15,277 nt of DNA from Bacillota bacterium (GTDB lineage Bacteria; Bacillota; Bacilli; Paenibacillales; Paenibacillaceae): assembly GCA_023386495.1 (NCBI GenBank), contig JAEWJS010000092.1, forward strand, positions 1-15,277, given 5' to 3'. Below the pieces are notes generated by a model. That model was not told the DNA's origin. It did not search any database and was given only the letters and a program-made list of their open reading frames with translations. A program made the position numbers and the translations under genes. Of this stretch, positions 14,649 to 15,277 are shown piece after piece. How positions within the stretch are numbered: position 1 is the stretch's first letter; every line of letters starts with the position of its first letter.

Positions 14649-15090
14649 CGTCGTGAATCAGGCATGGGAAGCGTACCGGTGTGGGCTATTCGGTAGCGCA
14701 GATCGCTGATCGCTAAGCGTCGAGCACCAGCGCCAGCGCCGATCGCCCAACGCCGAGCGCAGGTCTATGAGCCATTAGCGAAGCAAATGCGTTATTAAGG
14801 GATGTGCGAGCGCTATTTTCAGACCATATCGCTCTTCCCAATCCATTAAGGTATAGAATGCGCTAAATAGCGCATGGCGGTTCGCAAATTAGCGAATTCA
14901 AGCCATATGGGCATCTGAATGAAGCGAAGCCCCATGAATTAGCGCATGAGTGTGCGTTAACAACGAATTTGCTTCGCTATTGCATATACGCCGTCTGCCT
15001 GAACACGTTCGGATCATGATTCGACAGTCTCCACATCCGAATTGCGCGGGGGAACGGACTGGCAACGGCACGTAAGGCGACGAATCCGAA
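14649..15090. other. Gene-free tract dense in AGCG/CGCT motifs and small inverted repeats
   Basis: No gene is recognised here. I count 18 occurrences of AGCG or its complement CGCT between 14670 and 14978, many in the contexts TTAGCGAA and TTAGCGCA. It holds a direct repeat GATCGCTGATCGCT (14701-14714), the palindrome ATGCGCTA-AA-TAGCGCAT (14858-14875), a small hairpin TTCGC...GCGAA (14881-14896), and inverted copies of a 30-bp sequence at 14772-14801 and 14954-14983. The last 90 bases are ordinary in composition. Function is unknown. Confidence 0.6.
14772..14983. repeat. Imperfect long inverted repeat (30-bp arms)
   Basis: The left arm 14772-14801 and the reverse complement of the right arm 14954-14983 agree at about 23 of 30 positions. 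A perfectly shared core of 13 bp, TAGCGAAGCAAAT, lies near the middle. The 152 bases between the arms contain the 18-bp palindrome and the other AGCG motifs, so the whole could fold as one branched structure. Confidence 0.6.
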
Positions 15091-15100
15091 CTACAGCGGC

Positions 15101-15198
15101 TCCAACTCCACACACCACGTCCACCGCCCCCGACTCGACCGCCTCCAAGTCCACCATCTCCACGTCAGCAGTTCCAACTCCACACACCACGTCCACCG
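15101..15198. repeat. Pair of identical 26-bp direct repeats with 72-bp period
   Basis: The 26 bases at 15101-15126 recur exactly at 15173-15198, and the similarity extends several bases upstream as CAGC. The period of 72 bp is a multiple of three. The DNA between them has similar composition (runs of TCCA, CCACC and ACTC), so the tract may be an eroded tandem array. Confidence 0.85.
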
Positions 15199-15201
15199 TC
15201 C

Positions 15202-15276
15202 GGTGGCGACGAGCACGTAGCCGAGGTTGCCGATGACGTTCATGACCGGCATGACGATGCCGGAGATGAACAGCGC
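15202..15276 (-). pseudogene. Fragment of an ABC exporter transmembrane domain, homology broken at left end
   Basis: Reading the minus strand from the right edge gives 25 residues, ALFISGIVMPVMNVIGNLGY then VLVAT. This is a very recognisable stretch of the transmembrane domain of MsbA/LmrA-type ABC exporters (half-transporters with fused ATPase). In intact proteins the chain continues as a Val-Gly-Gly-type turn and a further helix, then the ATPase domain. Here the frame instead runs into the direct-repeat DNA, giving a Trp/Arg-rich nonsense peptide and a stop at 15091-15093. The gene start lies beyond the window. It may be a truncated remnant, a rearranged gene, or an assembly join; the sequence alone cannot tell. 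Confidence 0.6.
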
Positions 15277-15277
15277 G

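Noticed and set aside
15101..15198. CRISPR array
   Set aside because: There are only two repeat copies, the intervening sequence resembles the repeats in composition, and no cas gene is present.
15014..15236. Short open frames over the direct repeats on both strands
   Set aside because: They have no ribosome binding sites, and their apparent peptide repeats follow directly from the 72-bp DNA repeat.

Overview
The window looks like chromosomal DNA from a high-GC member of the Bacillota, most likely Paenibacillaceae. The evidence is the strong GGAGG-type ribosome binding sites, GTG/TTG starts, U-tract terminators, and families typical of bacilli (a CBO0543-type membrane protein, a DUF1835/DUF3658 protein, a YdeI/OmdA protein, a small GIY-YIG protein, ABC-2 exporters with a DUF4097 protein). 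No genus can be proven from the sequence alone.

Layout. Positions 1-3230 form a tightly packed plus-strand operon: the end of a membrane protein, a membrane-anchored DUF4097 protein, an ABC ATPase and its ABC-2 permease. It closes with a terminator at 3278-3330. A promoter then leads into a hicA-hicB toxin-antitoxin pair (3389-4026). Next come three plus-strand genes: an OmdA-domain protein, a DUF1835/DUF3658 protein and a CBO0543-type membrane protein (4089-6396). After a strong hairpin lies a PhnA/YjdM zinc-ribbon gene. Its stop codon overlaps the stop of a minus-strand LLM flavin monooxygenase (6867-7928). A 119-bp divergent gap separates that gene from an unrecognised His-rich helical protein (8048-9037), which ends in a clean terminator.

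Positions 9151-12620 hold a complete TAXI-type TRAP uptake operon: lipoprotein binding protein, DUF1850 protein and fused QM permease, with a terminator. A DEAD-box RNA helicase with a Gln-rich basic tail (12772-14217) and a small GIY-YIG protein (14223-14579) follow, closed by a long symmetrical terminator.

The last 600 bases are unlike the rest. About 300 bp are crowded with AGCG/CGCT tetramers and small inverted repeats. Then a 26-bp direct repeat occurs twice, 72 bp apart. A minus-strand ABC exporter fragment entering from the right edge loses its homology exactly at a 14-bp palindrome next to the second repeat copy. This end suggests a rearrangement, a gene remnant or an assembly chimera.

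Most of the window is ordinary accessory and transport content. The parts most worth a second look are the His-rich protein at 8048-9037, the initiation site of hicA, the AGCG-rich non-coding tract and the ABC breakpoint near 15200. I found no clear new multi-gene system, no CRISPR array, and no tRNA or rRNA gene.
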